From an uncultured Pseudomonadota bacterium (lineage in GTDB: Bacteria; Myxococcota_A; UBA796; GCA-2862545), in assembly GCA_903861005.1 (NCBI GenBank), contig CAIOSP010000014.1:1-64000 (forward strand): a DNA stretch of 64,000 bases, read 5' to 3'. Of the stretch, positions 1 through 8,554 are shown one piece after another (position 1 is the stretch's first letter; each line of letters begins with the position of its first letter). The translations under genes and the position numbers were made by a program. A model generated the notes under the pieces. The model did no database searches. It saw only the letters and a program-made list of their open reading frames with translations, and was not told the origin of the DNA.

Positions 1-1
1 C

Positions 2-1462
2 CCCTTCCGCGCGGACCAGATCGTCGCCCTCGGCGCCGACGGTGAGGTGTGGCGCGCGTCGGGCCCCACGGGCCGGGTCGCCATCAAGATCGCGCGCGGC
101 GACAAGGGCCCGGAGCGGCTCGCGCGCGAGGCCGAGATCCTCGAGCAGCACGCCCACCCGCACCTCACGCGCCTGGAGCGCAAGGGCCGCGGCTTCATGG
201 TCGTGGAGTACGTCGAGGGCAAGTCCATCGAGCAGTGGAGCCTGGGCCGTCCGCTGCACGAGGTCGTGGGCGTCTGCCTGGAGCTGGTCGGCGCCGTCAT
301 GCACCTTCATCAGGTGGGGGTGATCCACGGGGATCTCAAGCCCGGCAACGTGATGGTCGACGGCTGGAACCACGTGAAGCTTCTGGACGCCGGGAACGGG
401 TCGCCGCACGGCGAACGACGCGGCACGCCGGGCTTCACCGCGCCTGAGGTCCTCAAGGGCGGCGCCAGCACCATGGCGTCGGACCTGTACGGCCTCGGCG
501 CCGTGATCTACGCCAGCTTCGCGGGCCGGGCGCCGTTCGACACGGCCGACCCCGCGGCGGTGCTGCATCTACCGGTCTCCAGCATCCCCGTGCCCATGTC
601 GGCGTGGCGCACGGACGTGCCCCTGCGGCTGGAGCGGGTCGTGTCGGCGCTGCTCAACCGTGACCCGGCCCGCAGGCCTGATCTGGCCGCCGTGGCGCGC
701 GTGCTCGGCGGCGCGTGGAAGGATCGGGTCGCGAGGCCGGTGCTCGGCATGGCGCGCGCCCGCATGAAGCTGATGTCCGAGGTCGCGCGCGCGTCGGACG
801 GCGCGGGCGTCGTGGTGGTCGTCCATGGGCCGGCCGGGTCCGGTCGCCGCACGCTGATCCACGAGGCGCTCAAGGCGGCGCGCCTGGAGGGCATGGAGAT
901 CCACTCCAAGCTCGACATCGCCCGCTTCAAGGAGGCGTGGGCCGCCGGCTCGCGCCCGGTCGCGTTCGCGCGCGCCTCGTCCAAGGACGCCCGCCGCCTG
1001 GGCCGCGCCGTGCTCGGCGCCGACCAGGGCGCGCTGCTGCTCCTGTACTCGCCCCGTGCGTCCGCCAGCCTGACCAAGGCCGTGCAGCTCACGCCGGACA
1101 GCTTCGACTCGGACGACGCCACGCGGCTGGGTCGGTGGCTCGGGGTCGCGAACATGGGCGAGGTCGCCAAGGCGCGCACGGCCACCCGGGGCCACCCGCG
1201 CACCGTGTGGATCGCGCTGGAGCACCTGGCCACCCGCCACCTGGACGAGCGCGCCCCGTTCGCGCTCCCGCCCGCCTCGCACCGGGTCCTGGAGGCGTTG
1301 GAGCAGCACAACGGCGTCCTCCCGCTCGACCGGCTGGCCCGGCTGGCGGACCTGCGCCTCACGGCGCTGCCGGACGCGACCGCGCCGCTTGAGGCGTCGG
1401 GGCGCATCACCGTGGATCCGAGCGGATGGATCGTCCGCCTGGTGGACCTGGACGAGCCGTGA
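2..1462 (+). CDS. Ser/Thr protein kinase with C-terminal ATPase-like region (5' partial)
   Basis: The frame is open to the window edge, so the true start lies upstream. The first internal GTG is the Val of the glycine loop (LGADGEVWRA), not a start. Kinase motifs follow in order: VAIK (Lys for ATP), HGDLKPGN catalytic loop, DAG in place of DFG, and GTPGFTAPE in the activation segment; these suggest an active Hanks-type kinase. After the kinase domain (to about base 720) comes GPAGSGRRT (about bases 827-853). It looks like a P-loop whose Walker-A Lys is Arg, within a roughly 240-residue AAA/STAND-like tail. No transmembrane segment is seen, so the protein is probably cytosolic. Kinase-ATPase fusions are common in myxobacteria. 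The next gene starts 31 bases downstream and is probably co-transcribed. Confidence 0.88.
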   Translation, partial: PFRADQIVALGADGEVWRASGPTGRVAIKIARGDKGPERLAREAEILEQHAHPHLTRLERKGRGFMVVEYVEGKSIEQWSLGRPLHEVVGVCLELVGAVMHLHQVGVIHGDLKPGNVMVDGWNHVKLLDAGNGSPHGERRGTPGFTAPEVLKGGASTMASDLYGLGAVIYASFAGRAPFDTADPAAVLHLPVSSIPVPMSAWRTDVPLRLERVVSALLNRDPARRPDLAAVARVLGGAWKDRVARPVLGMARARMKLMSEVARASDGAGVVVVVHGPAGSGRRTLIHEALKAARLEGMEIHSKLDIARFKEAWAAGSRPVAFARASSKDARRLGRAVLGADQGALLLLYSPRASASLTKAVQLTPDSFDSDDATRLGRWLGVANMGEVAKARTATRGHPRTVWIALEHLATRHLDERAPFALPPASHRVLEALEQHNGVLPLDRLARLADLRLTALPDATAPLEASGRITVDPSGWIVRLVDLDEP

Positions 1463-1493
1463 TCGGCGCGCGCCGATCGCACGCGGAGGACGC

Positions 1494-2399
1494 ATGAAGG
1501 TGGGCATCGTCGGTGGAGGTCGCTGGGGTCAGGCGCTCGCGCGTCTGGTGCTGGCCGCGGGCAACGAGCCGTTCATCGCCTACCAGGGCAAGCGCCCACC
1601 TCACATCCTGCCGTCCACCGACGACCCGCCGCAGGTGGCGGCGGAGTGCGAGCTGCTGCTGGTCGCCACCAGCGCCGCCGAGGTGCGCGCCTCGATCCGC
1701 CTGGTGAAGCCCGGTTCGCAGAACCTGATCGTCGTCGCCGGTCGTGGCCTGGATCCGGTCACGGGCGACTGGCTGACGGACGCGGTGCTCCAGGAGTGCG
1801 ACACGGTGCGTGTGGGTGCGCTCGCCGGCCCCGCGCCGGTCGAGGAGATCCTCAACGGCGGCCTGTGCGCGGGCCTGATCGCCAGCCGCGACGAGGCGCT
1901 CCGGCAGATGGCGGTGACCGCGCTGCACTCGCCGCGCTACCGCTGCTACGAGACGCCCGACCTGACCGGCGTGCAGCTGGCCGGCGCCGTGGTCCCCGTG
2001 CTGGCGGCCCTGGTTGGCCTGGCGCTCAACCTGGGCGGCGCAGGCGTCGGCATCCACGCGATGGTCCTGACCCGCGGCCTGGCCGAGGCCACCCGCCTGG
2101 GCAACGCGATCGGCGCGGACCCCGCCACCTTCATGGGCCTGGCCGGCGTGGGCGATCTGGTCGCCGCGCAGGCCCGCCCTGGGCACCCGCACTACGACGT
2201 GGGCAAGGCGCTGGCGAGCGGCCACCCGCCCCACGGGTCGGGCCCGGAGCAGCTGGCGCGCGCGCTGCACAAGCTGGCGCAGATGCACGGCGTCGACGTG
2301 CCGCTGATCAGCGCGATCGTCGGGATCTGCGACGGCATGCCGCCGGTGGACGCGGTGCAGCGGCTGATGATGCGCGAGGCGAAGGTCGAGACACGCTGA
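1494..2399 (+). CDS. GpsA-family (glycerol-3-phosphate dehydrogenase-like) protein, probably non-catalytic
   Basis: 301 aa; ATG chosen because GGAGGA ends three bases before it. The N-terminal Rossmann motif is GGGRWG (residues 7-12), and the C-terminal half follows GpsA closely (LTRGLAEATRLGNAIGADP, then GLAGVGD at 215-221). The classical catalytic set is mostly lost. The Lys of ATKG is Arg84, the Lys of AVKN is Val167 (followed by Pro), and the Thr of GDLVLT is Ala225; only the Asp (221) remains. The SRNRRFG substrate loop is replaced by ARPGHPHYDVG. I infer an NAD(P)-binding paralog with altered or no dehydrogenase activity. It follows the kinase gene by 31 bases and could be a partner or an adapted sensor. 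Confidence 0.85.
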   Translation: MKVGIVGGGRWGQALARLVLAAGNEPFIAYQGKRPPHILPSTDDPPQVAAECELLLVATSAAEVRASIRLVKPGSQNLIVVAGRGLDPVTGDWLTDAVLQECDTVRVGALAGPAPVEEILNGGLCAGLIASRDEALRQMAVTALHSPRYRCYETPDLTGVQLAGAVVPVLAALVGLALNLGGAGVGIHAMVLTRGLAEATRLGNAIGADPATFMGLAGVGDLVAAQARPGHPHYDVGKALASGHPPHGSGPEQLARALHKLAQMHGVDVPLISAIVGICDGMPPVDAVQRLMMREAKVETR

Positions 2400-2432
2400 G
2401 CGAGCAGACGGGCCGGGTCGTGGGGCAACCGA

Positions 2433-2522
2433 CTCAGCGAGCCCGAACGGCCCGCTCAGAACATGGGATCCAGCCGCCTCCGCGAGCGCGAACGGACCGA
2501 TCAGACCATAGGCTCCAGCTTC
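2433..2522. repeat. 45-bp imperfect tandem repeat, two copies
   Basis: Copies at 2433-2477 and 2478-2522 match at 36 of 45 positions. The second copy contains the last codons of the leftward gene ending at 2501. On the minus strand that copy reads LEPMV-stop, and the first copy reads LDPMF-stop, so the end of the gene including its stop has been duplicated in the convergent intergenic space. Confidence 0.75.
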
Positions 2523-3313
2523 CCCACCAGACCGCGCTCGAGCCACTCGCGCGCGACGCCATCGCAGCGGGCGTCGTGGGCGCAGAAGCGGCACGAGTCG
2601 ATCTTGGCCCAGCGCACCACGTCGGGGAAGAACAAGCGCGCGGCGGCCAGCTGGTGGTCGGCGTCGACCAGGAAGCGGTTGCGGCTGCGGCGGACGCGCG
2701 CGGCGTGCGCGCCCACGAGGCACGCGGGCAGGCCCTTGATCACCCAGTCGGCGTCGCCGCGCGCGGCGGCGAGCGCGTCCAGTCGCGGGCCCACCTGATC
2801 CAACGGCATCGGCTGCGCAGGCGGGAACGGCCAGGTCACGGCGACCGCGTCGATGCCGTCGAGTCCGCCCACGCAGGCGTCGAACGACGCCGCGTCGTCG
2901 AGCAGCAGCACGGCCGTGCGGCGGGACGCGGGCCACGCGCGCAGCCGGGCGACGTCGTCGGGCCCGCGGACCACGACCCCGACCGCGTCGAGGCCGATCG
3001 GCTGAGGTGGGACGTCGGCGGCGGTGTGCAGCGTGACGTGTCGGATCCCCCACCCTCGCGCGGACGCGATCACCTCCGTGAGGCTCCCGACCCGATAGGC
3101 GGGGACGCCCGACAGCACGAGCGCGTCACACGGGTGCGCGCGCGGGCCGCGCTGCCCTTCGGTCTGGTGGCGGATGTTGGCGATCAGCTCGTCGGCCGTG
3201 AGCGCGCGCCCGGGCGCGGCGTGCGCGCGCACCAGGCCGTGACCGTCGGGCGCCACGCGCACCTGCAACGTGGTCGGCGTCGACACCACGCCCGCGCCGG
3301 TGAAGGTCAGCAT
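2501..3313 (-). CDS. Radical-SAM-like protein lacking the CxxxCxxC motif
   Basis: 270 aa. Residues 62-100 (CDALVLSGVPAYR, then RGWGIRHVTLHTAAD) resemble the barrel strands of radical SAM enzymes that normally read TGGEPTL and FRHVTLQTNG. The C-terminus carries C241-x2-C244-x5-C250-G followed by WLERG and LEPMV, like the Cys cluster that closes many PqqE/SPASM-type proteins. The N-terminal region where CxxxCxxC should bind the catalytic 4Fe-4S cluster contains no cysteine. The fold assignment is an inference; if correct, this is a degenerate member or pseudoenzyme. It starts three bases after the stop of the upstream gene, so the two are co-translated and probably act together. The substrate is unknown. 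Confidence 0.6.
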   Translation of the reverse strand: MLTFTGAGVVSTPTTLQVRVAPDGHGLVRAHAAPGRALTADELIANIRHQTEGQRGPRAHPCDALVLSGVPAYRVGSLTEVIASARGWGIRHVTLHTAADVPPQPIGLDAVGVVVRGPDDVARLRAWPASRRTAVLLLDDAASFDACVGGLDGIDAVAVTWPFPPAQPMPLDQVGPRLDALAAARGDADWVIKGLPACLVGAHAARVRRSRNRFLVDADHQLAAARLFFPDVVRWAKIDSCRFCAHDARCDGVAREWLERGLVGKLEPMV

Positions 3314-3316
3314 GGA

Positions 3317-3838
3317 CTAGGCCCGCTTCAGGTGGACGTGCGCCGCGCCGGACAGCTCCCACAGGACGTGGAAGTCGGCGAGCGGCAGGTCGAGGTTCTC
3401 GTCGAGGTCGTCGTAGGGGTTGGGGTCGAGGATGTGGGCGTGGGTGTCGACGGACAAGACCACCTCCCAGCCGGGGCGGACCTCACCGTCCTCGTGCCGC
3501 TTCCAGAGCCGCGCCAACCAGGGCAGGCCCACCTTGAAGTCGTAGGCGCGCAGGCGCTGGCTGCGCTCGTCGCGCGTGGCGGCGGAGAAGGTCTGGACGG
3601 CGCGGTCGCCGAACAGCGCGACGGCGGCGGACTCCACGCCCCCCGACTCCGCGATCACCGCGCCGATCGCCTCGACGAGCCGGGCGCCCGCGTCGCGGGT
3701 GGGCTGGCCGAAATTCGCGAACACCAGCGCATCACACGCCTTCACGACGTCCTCGCGCGCCGCGCGATCCCCCGTGCCGTGGATCAGCGCCGTCCACGTC
3801 GCCAGCACCCAGGCGTCCCTCGTCGAACCGTCCCACAT
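3317..3838 (-). CDS. Hypothetical protein, partner of the radical-SAM-like gene
   Basis: 173 aa, not recognised. ATG at 3838 chosen because GGGAGGG lies just upstream (GGGAGGGTCGC-ATG); the long open frame above it is only the antisense shadow of the neighbouring sulfatase-like gene. No signal peptide or transmembrane helix is seen. The sequence is mixed helical, with an acidic segment PYDDLDENLDLPLADFH near the end and a His/Lys-rich tail (AAHVHLKRA). It is the first gene of a two-gene leftward unit, with the radical-SAM-like gene three bases downstream. The divergent 93-bp gap to the rightward gene at 3932 must hold both promoters. Confidence 0.75.
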   Translation of the reverse strand: MWDGSTRDAWVLATWTALIHGTGDRAAREDVVKACDALVFANFGQPTRDAGARLVEAIGAVIAESGGVESAAVALFGDRAVQTFSAATRDERSQRLRAYDFKVGLPWLARLWKRHEDGEVRPGWEVVLSVDTHAHILDPNPYDDLDENLDLPLADFHVLWELSGAAHVHLKRA

Positions 3839-3931
3839 GCGACCCTCCCGAGCGCCCGCCGACACACTTTGGCCATGCGGATCATGTGGCGATAGGCGAG
3901 ACTCCTCTGCCACGTCGCGCTCGGAAGGTCC

Positions 3932-6625
3932 ATGCTCGTCCCGCCTCGTCCCGCCCTGACCGCCCGGTCCTCCGCTCGCCTGCTCCGCCCCGTGCTCGTC
4001 GCCAGCCTGGTGGCGTGCGGCTGGGGTGAGCCCGAGGTCGCGGCGCCCGTGGTGAAGGCCCCCGCCGCCTGGACGGGTGACGCGCTGCGGGCCACCAGCG
4101 GCGCCCACGCGCTGGTGCTCGACCGCCTGCCGATGACGCTGGTGCTGCCGGAGACCAACCGCGCGGTGGACGAGGCCGAGCGCTCCGCGTTTGTGTTCAA
4201 GGGCGAGCAGATCCAGAACCAGGAGGGCGGCGCCAGCACCATGCCCATCCCTTTCTACGTGCCCAAGGCCGAGCGTCGCATGGCGCCCGCCGGCATGCAC
4301 GTGTGGGTGGACGGCGAGGAGGCGAGCTTCCTCACGGCGCTCGGCAACGGCGGTCGCGCCAAGGGCCCGGTCTGGTCGTTCCGCGGCGAGGACCTCTGGG
4401 TGCGCGTCGGCCAGGGCGGCATGGGCGGGCAGAGCGCGAAGGAGGTGAAGGTCGTCAACCCGAACGTCCTGCTCACCGCCCGTCGCATCAACTGGGCTGA
4501 GGCCCGCGCGGACGGCATGACCGACCAGCAGTTCGTGCACTACGGCATGTCCACCGCGCCGCCCGCTACGCAGGAGCGCGACGCCAGCCAGCAGTCGCGC
4601 GAGGGCCTGCTGCTCCCCGCCCCCGCCACCGCGACCTGGAAGGACCTCACGATCCCCGCGGGCGCGTCGTTCAGCGCCTACCTGGGCATGGTGCCGCCGC
4701 CGATCGCCAGCGCGTCCGACGGCGCCGAGGTCGCGCTCGTGTGGATCGACGCCAGCGGCGAGAAGGAGCTGGACCGCCAGAAGCTCCCCGGCCGCCCCGC
4801 CAGCTTCATCCCGTGGAAGCTCGACCTGTCCAACCTGTCGGGCAAGACCGGCACGCTGGAGCTGCGCACGACGGTCGGCGGCAACTCGGTCGACGACTAC
4901 GTGTTCATCGGCAGCCCGGAGGTGGTCGGCGCGTCGACGGGCGGCACGCGCCACGTGGTCGTGATCGGCGTCGACACGCTGCGCCCGGACCACCTGGGCG
5001 TCTACGGCTACGACAAGCCCACGTCGCCCGAGATCGACGCGTGGGCCAAGGACGCGGTGGTGTTCGACCACGCGTGGACCAGCGCGCCGCGCACGCGCCC
5101 GTCGTTCCGCGCGGCGACCACCGGCCGCCTGCCGCTCGACGCCGTCTGCGCCAAGAACATCGGCGGCGTGTTCGACGACGCGGGCTACGCCACCGCAGGC
5201 ATCGTCGCCAACCCGCACCTCAACCCGCGCTTCGACTTCCAGGCCGGGTTCGACATGTGGTGGCTCGACGGTGACGCCAAGGCCGACGATCAGGTCAACC
5301 GCGCCGTAGCCTGGATGAAGGAGCAGGAGGGCCGCGACACCTACCTGTTCCTCCACCTGATGGATCCGCACCTCAACTACATCGCGCCCAAGAGCTACGT
5401 CGACACCTTCACCCAGGATCTCCCGCCCTTCCCGGACGGCGACACCCTGCCGCCGCCGGGTCAGCTGGGCCGCGCCCAGATCTATGGGATGATGGCGCGC
5501 GACCGCCTCACGGACCTGGACAAGAAGGTGATCCAGGCCCGCTACAACGGCGAGATCGCCTACACGTCCCATGAGCTGGGCCGGCTGTTTGAGTACCTCG
5601 ACTCGCTCGACGGCGAGACGCTGGTGGTCCTGCACAGCGACCACGGCGAGGAGTTCTGGGAGCACGGCGCGTTCGAGCACAACCACCAGATCTACGACGA
5701 GACCACGCGCGGCGTGCTCATCGTCCGGCCGCCGGGCGGCACCGGCGGCGCGGGCATGCACAGCGACGCGCCGGCCACCCTGCAGGACATCGGGGCGACG
5801 CTCTACGCGCTCGCCGGCCTGAAGGACACGCCCACCACCGACGGCGTCGACCTGACCGGCGCGATGCGCGGCGAGCCCTTCGACGCCGACCGCGCCATCC
5901 CGATCGCCCACATCCAGTATGAGGCCGACCGCTGGGGCATCGTCTGGAAGGGCCACAAGTACATCCTGTGGACCGGCACCGGCCGCCAGGAGCTCTACGA
6001 CCTGACCACGGACCCGCACGAGACGAACGATCTGGCCGCCACCACCGACACCCGCGCGTACTGGGAGAAGCTGGGCATCGCCCACCACATCGGCGTGGGC
6101 GACGGCTGGCGGATCGAGGTGGATCTGGCCAAGGGTGCTGATCTCGACATCACGCTGCCCGCCAAGGCTGAGTCGGCGTTTGTCCTGGATCCGGAGCTGA
6201 TCACCCACAACCCGGTCAACCAGGAGTGGGGCGAGGTGCCGCCCGTGCAGCCCGAGGAGGTCGCCGCGGTCACGCTGTCGCAGGACGGCCAGAGCGTCCA
6301 TGTGGTCGCGGGCAGCAAGGGGAAGGGCACGCTCGTGGTGCGCTTTGCCGCTACGCAGGCCGTGAACGGCGTGCAGGTCAAGGGCGCAAAGGACACCAAG
6401 ACGGTGTCTGAGGGCACGACGGTGATCGAGAACAGCACGCTCACCTTCAAGGCGGGCGTGGTGATCGTGCCGCCCGAATCGGAGTTTGAGCGGATGCAGC
6501 AGTGCGTGACCCGCGCGGGGTCTGTCTCTGAGCTCCAGATGCTCCAGGACCTCGGGTACATGACGACCCACCCGGGCGGGTCCAAGCCAGCCCCCAAGGC
6601 CGACGGCCACGACCGCGACGATTGA
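3932..6625 (+). CDS. Sulfatase/alkaline phosphatase-fold lipoprotein
   Basis: 897 aa. The N-terminus is basic and hydrophobic, with a lipobox-like LVASLVACGWG giving Cys29, so a lipid-anchored envelope protein is likely. About residues 30-330 form an unrecognised region. The sulfatase/PglZ-type core starts at VVVIGVDTLRPDHLGVYGY (metal Asp), continues with SAPRTRPSFRAATTG where the nucleophile should sit, and ends with HSDHGEEFWEHG (metal ligands). There is no CxPSR, so formylglycine sulfatase chemistry is unlikely; Thr probably takes the nucleophile position, as in phospho- or phosphoglycerol transferases. A C-terminal region of about 180 residues looks beta-rich. GGAAGG precedes the ATG. 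The substrate is unknown. Confidence 0.85.
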   Translation: MLVPPRPALTARSSARLLRPVLVASLVACGWGEPEVAAPVVKAPAAWTGDALRATSGAHALVLDRLPMTLVLPETNRAVDEAERSAFVFKGEQIQNQEGGASTMPIPFYVPKAERRMAPAGMHVWVDGEEASFLTALGNGGRAKGPVWSFRGEDLWVRVGQGGMGGQSAKEVKVVNPNVLLTARRINWAEARADGMTDQQFVHYGMSTAPPATQERDASQQSREGLLLPAPATATWKDLTIPAGASFSAYLGMVPPPIASASDGAEVALVWIDASGEKELDRQKLPGRPASFIPWKLDLSNLSGKTGTLELRTTVGGNSVDDYVFIGSPEVVGASTGGTRHVVVIGVDTLRPDHLGVYGYDKPTSPEIDAWAKDAVVFDHAWTSAPRTRPSFRAATTGRLPLDAVCAKNIGGVFDDAGYATAGIVANPHLNPRFDFQAGFDMWWLDGDAKADDQVNRAVAWMKEQEGRDTYLFLHLMDPHLNYIAPKSYVDTFTQDLPPFPDGDTLPPPGQLGRAQIYGMMARDRLTDLDKKVIQARYNGEIAYTSHELGRLFEYLDSLDGETLVVLHSDHGEEFWEHGAFEHNHQIYDETTRGVLIVRPPGGTGGAGMHSDAPATLQDIGATLYALAGLKDTPTTDGVDLTGAMRGEPFDADRAIPIAHIQYEADRWGIVWKGHKYILWTGTGRQELYDLTTDPHETNDLAATTDTRAYWEKLGIAHHIGVGDGWRIEVDLAKGADLDITLPAKAESAFVLDPELITHNPVNQEWGEVPPVQPEEVAAVTLSQDGQSVHVVAGSKGKGTLVVRFAATQAVNGVQVKGAKDTKTVSEGTTVIENSTLTFKAGVVIVPPESEFERMQQCVTRAGSVSELQMLQDLGYMTTHPGGSKPAPKADGHDRDD

Positions 6626-6627
6626 CC

Positions 6628-6658
6628 GGGTGGTCGGTCCTTTTGGACCGACCCACCC
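6628..6658 (+). terminator. Hairpin after the sulfatase-like gene
   Basis: GGGTGGTCGGTCC, a TTTT loop, then GGACCGACCCACCC: a stem of about 13 bp with one bulge, starting two bases after the stop codon. It has no U-tract, which is common for hairpins in very GC-rich genomes. It probably ends or stabilises the upstream transcript. Confidence 0.6.
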
Positions 6659-6710
6659 CGCTCTGCGCCGGATCGAGTGCGGTGAACCACGCGGGTCGGC
6701 GTCGATCTCC

Positions 6711-6739
6711 CTGACCACCGCGCGCTGATGTGCTATCGT
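6711..6739 (+). promoter_or_regulatory. Sigma70-like promoter candidate for the OmpA-family gene
   Basis: CTGACC (6711-6716) lies 17 bp before TATCGT (6734-6739), which is preceded by TGC. Each hexamer matches the sigma70 consensus at four of six positions. Transcription would start near 6746, about 24 bases before the ATG. This is by-eye matching only. Confidence 0.35.
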
Positions 6740-6769
6740 GCAGCCTCTTACGGGGAGCCCAGACCGCCC

Positions 6770-8554
6770 ATGCTGCGACGCGCTCGCGCCTTCGCGATCA
6801 CTGCCCTCGCCGGCCTGCTCGGCGCCACCACGGTGGCGCACGCTCAGGAAGGCCGTCTGAAGAACGGGTTCGATGGCGACATCGACCTGTTCCGTCCCAA
6901 CTTCGGCATCGAGGGGACGCTCCCCGGCATCGACGTCGCGCGCAATTGGCGCGGCGGCTCGGCCCGGTGGGGTCTGAACCTCATGTACAGCAACTCACCG
7001 CTGGTGCTGTACAAGTTCGACCAGGAGGTGGGATCGGTCATCAACAACCGCGTCTCCGCGTACCTGGGCGCCTCGGTCGACATCACGCGCGCGTTCACCG
7101 TGCGCATGACCGTCCCGGCCTACTTCCAGTTCGGCACCAACGTCCCGCAGCTGGCGTCTGAGGGCTTCGCCCTCGGCGACATCGGCGTCGGCGGCCACGG
7201 CATCTTCTTCAACAAGCCGAACGTGTCGTTGGGCCTGCGGGCGGACCTGTTCCTCCCCACCAGCCGCCACAACTTCTACGCCGGCGAGCGCATGCCCCAC
7301 ATCCAGGGCGCGCTGCTCACCACGTTTGATGTGGGCCGCGTGCGCATCGCGTCGGACTTGGGCGTGGACGGTCGCTTCAAGCTGATCGACACCAAGGACG
7401 ACCTCAAGCTCGGCACCGAGCTGATGTGGGACGCGGGCGTCCGCGTGAACGTGCTCCGCGAGAAGCTGGACATCGGCGCGTCGATCTACTCGCGCTTCGG
7501 CTTCACGCACTTCTTCGGCGCGGGCGAGTCCAGCGGCGAGGCCATGCTGACCGCGTCGTACCATGCCATGCCCTTCCTGGTGGTCGACGTGGGCGCGGGC
7601 CGCGGCTTCACCAAGGGCTACGGCTCCACCGACGTGCGCGCCTTCGCGCAGCTCAAGTTCCAGAAGCGTCACAAGGAGGTCGGCGAAGACGGCGCCGAGC
7701 TGACCGACGAGGACAAGGTCGTCGCGTGTGTGCACGCCTACGACAAGTGCATGGCCGACGGCATCGACCCGATGGTCTGCAAGGCCCAGCTTGACCAGTG
7801 CAAGGACGTGATCTTCCACGTGCGCACGGGCGGCACCACCATCACCGCGCCGCCGGACGCGCCGCTGACCGACGAGCAGGAGTGGGCCGATCCCAAGCAG
7901 GTCGTGCGCGTCACCAGCGACGGCCAGCAGCTGGAGATCCGCTTCGCCATCGAGTTCGAGAAGGACACGAACATCATCCGTCCTGACTCGCTGCCGGTCG
8001 TCGACGCGATCGCCGAGTTCCTGAACAACGACGCCCGCATCGCCCACCTCGTCATCGAAGGCCACGCCAGCCCCGACGGCGACGACGCGGTGAACTACCC
8101 GCTGTCGCAGAGCCGCGCGGGCAGCATCTGGGAGCGCCTGGTCACGGTCGGCGTGGTGCCTTCGCGCCTGTCCTACCGCGGCATGGGCGAGGTCATGCCC
8201 ATCCTGGGTCCGGACGGTGAGCCCGATCCGGTCAAGAGCCGCCGCGTCGTGTTCCACATCGTCCGCCAGTACGATCTGGCCTACGAGACGCCGCCCAAGT
8301 TCAAGGTCGACCTGCGCTACCCGTGGGACGGCCAGCCGTACACCGCGGTCCAGCCGCGCGTGCCGTCGGCGGACGAGGCCTCGGGTCTCGACCAGATCAT
8401 GCAGCGTCGCGACGTGAAGGAGGAGCCGGACACCCTTCAGGGCGTCCAGTTCGACAAGCCTGAGGACGAGGAAGACACCATTCCTCTCGACGACGGCTCC
8501 ACGCCGCCCCCCGACGCCCCGCCCGCGCAGACCCCTGCCGAGGAGCCCAAGTGA
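6770..8554 (+). CDS. Outer-membrane beta-barrel protein with C-terminal OmpA domain
   Basis: 594 aa. ATG at 6770 chosen because it begins a clean signal peptide (MLRRARAFAITALAG..., cut after VAHA); an earlier in-frame ATG lacks this. Residues to about 300 alternate as amphipathic beta strands with many Gly and aromatic residues, as in a porin-like barrel. A linker with paired cysteines follows (CVHAYDKCMADGIDPMVC, QLDQC). The OmpA peptidoglycan-binding domain runs from about residue 400 (IRPDSLPVVDAIAEFL, VIEGHASPDGDDAVNYPLSQSR, YRGMGE). The tail is Pro/Asp/Glu-rich. The stop overlaps the next start (TGATG), so it is translationally coupled to the TSP3 protein. It probably links the outer membrane to the cell wall. 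Confidence 0.9.
   Translation: MLRRARAFAITALAGLLGATTVAHAQEGRLKNGFDGDIDLFRPNFGIEGTLPGIDVARNWRGGSARWGLNLMYSNSPLVLYKFDQEVGSVINNRVSAYLGASVDITRAFTVRMTVPAYFQFGTNVPQLASEGFALGDIGVGGHGIFFNKPNVSLGLRADLFLPTSRHNFYAGERMPHIQGALLTTFDVGRVRIASDLGVDGRFKLIDTKDDLKLGTELMWDAGVRVNVLREKLDIGASIYSRFGFTHFFGAGESSGEAMLTASYHAMPFLVVDVGAGRGFTKGYGSTDVRAFAQLKFQKRHKEVGEDGAELTDEDKVVACVHAYDKCMADGIDPMVCKAQLDQCKDVIFHVRTGGTTITAPPDAPLTDEQEWADPKQVVRVTSDGQQLEIRFAIEFEKDTNIIRPDSLPVVDAIAEFLNNDARIAHLVIEGHASPDGDDAVNYPLSQSRAGSIWERLVTVGVVPSRLSYRGMGEVMPILGPDGEPDPVKSRRVVFHIVRQYDLAYETPPKFKVDLRYPWDGQPYTAVQPRVPSADEASGLDQIMQRRDVKEEPDTLQGVQFDKPEDEEDTIPLDDGSTPPPDAPPAQTPAEEPK

Noticed and set aside
1407-3053. 548-codon minus-strand frame over the GpsA-like gene
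   Set aside because: Composition is Arg/Ala/Gly-rich without motifs. It covers a well-supported gene on the other strand.
3317-6841. 1174-codon open frame on the minus strand
   Set aside because: Only its last 173 codons read like a protein and have a ribosome site; the rest is antisense to the sulfatase-like gene and Arg/Val/Leu-rich as expected for a shadow.
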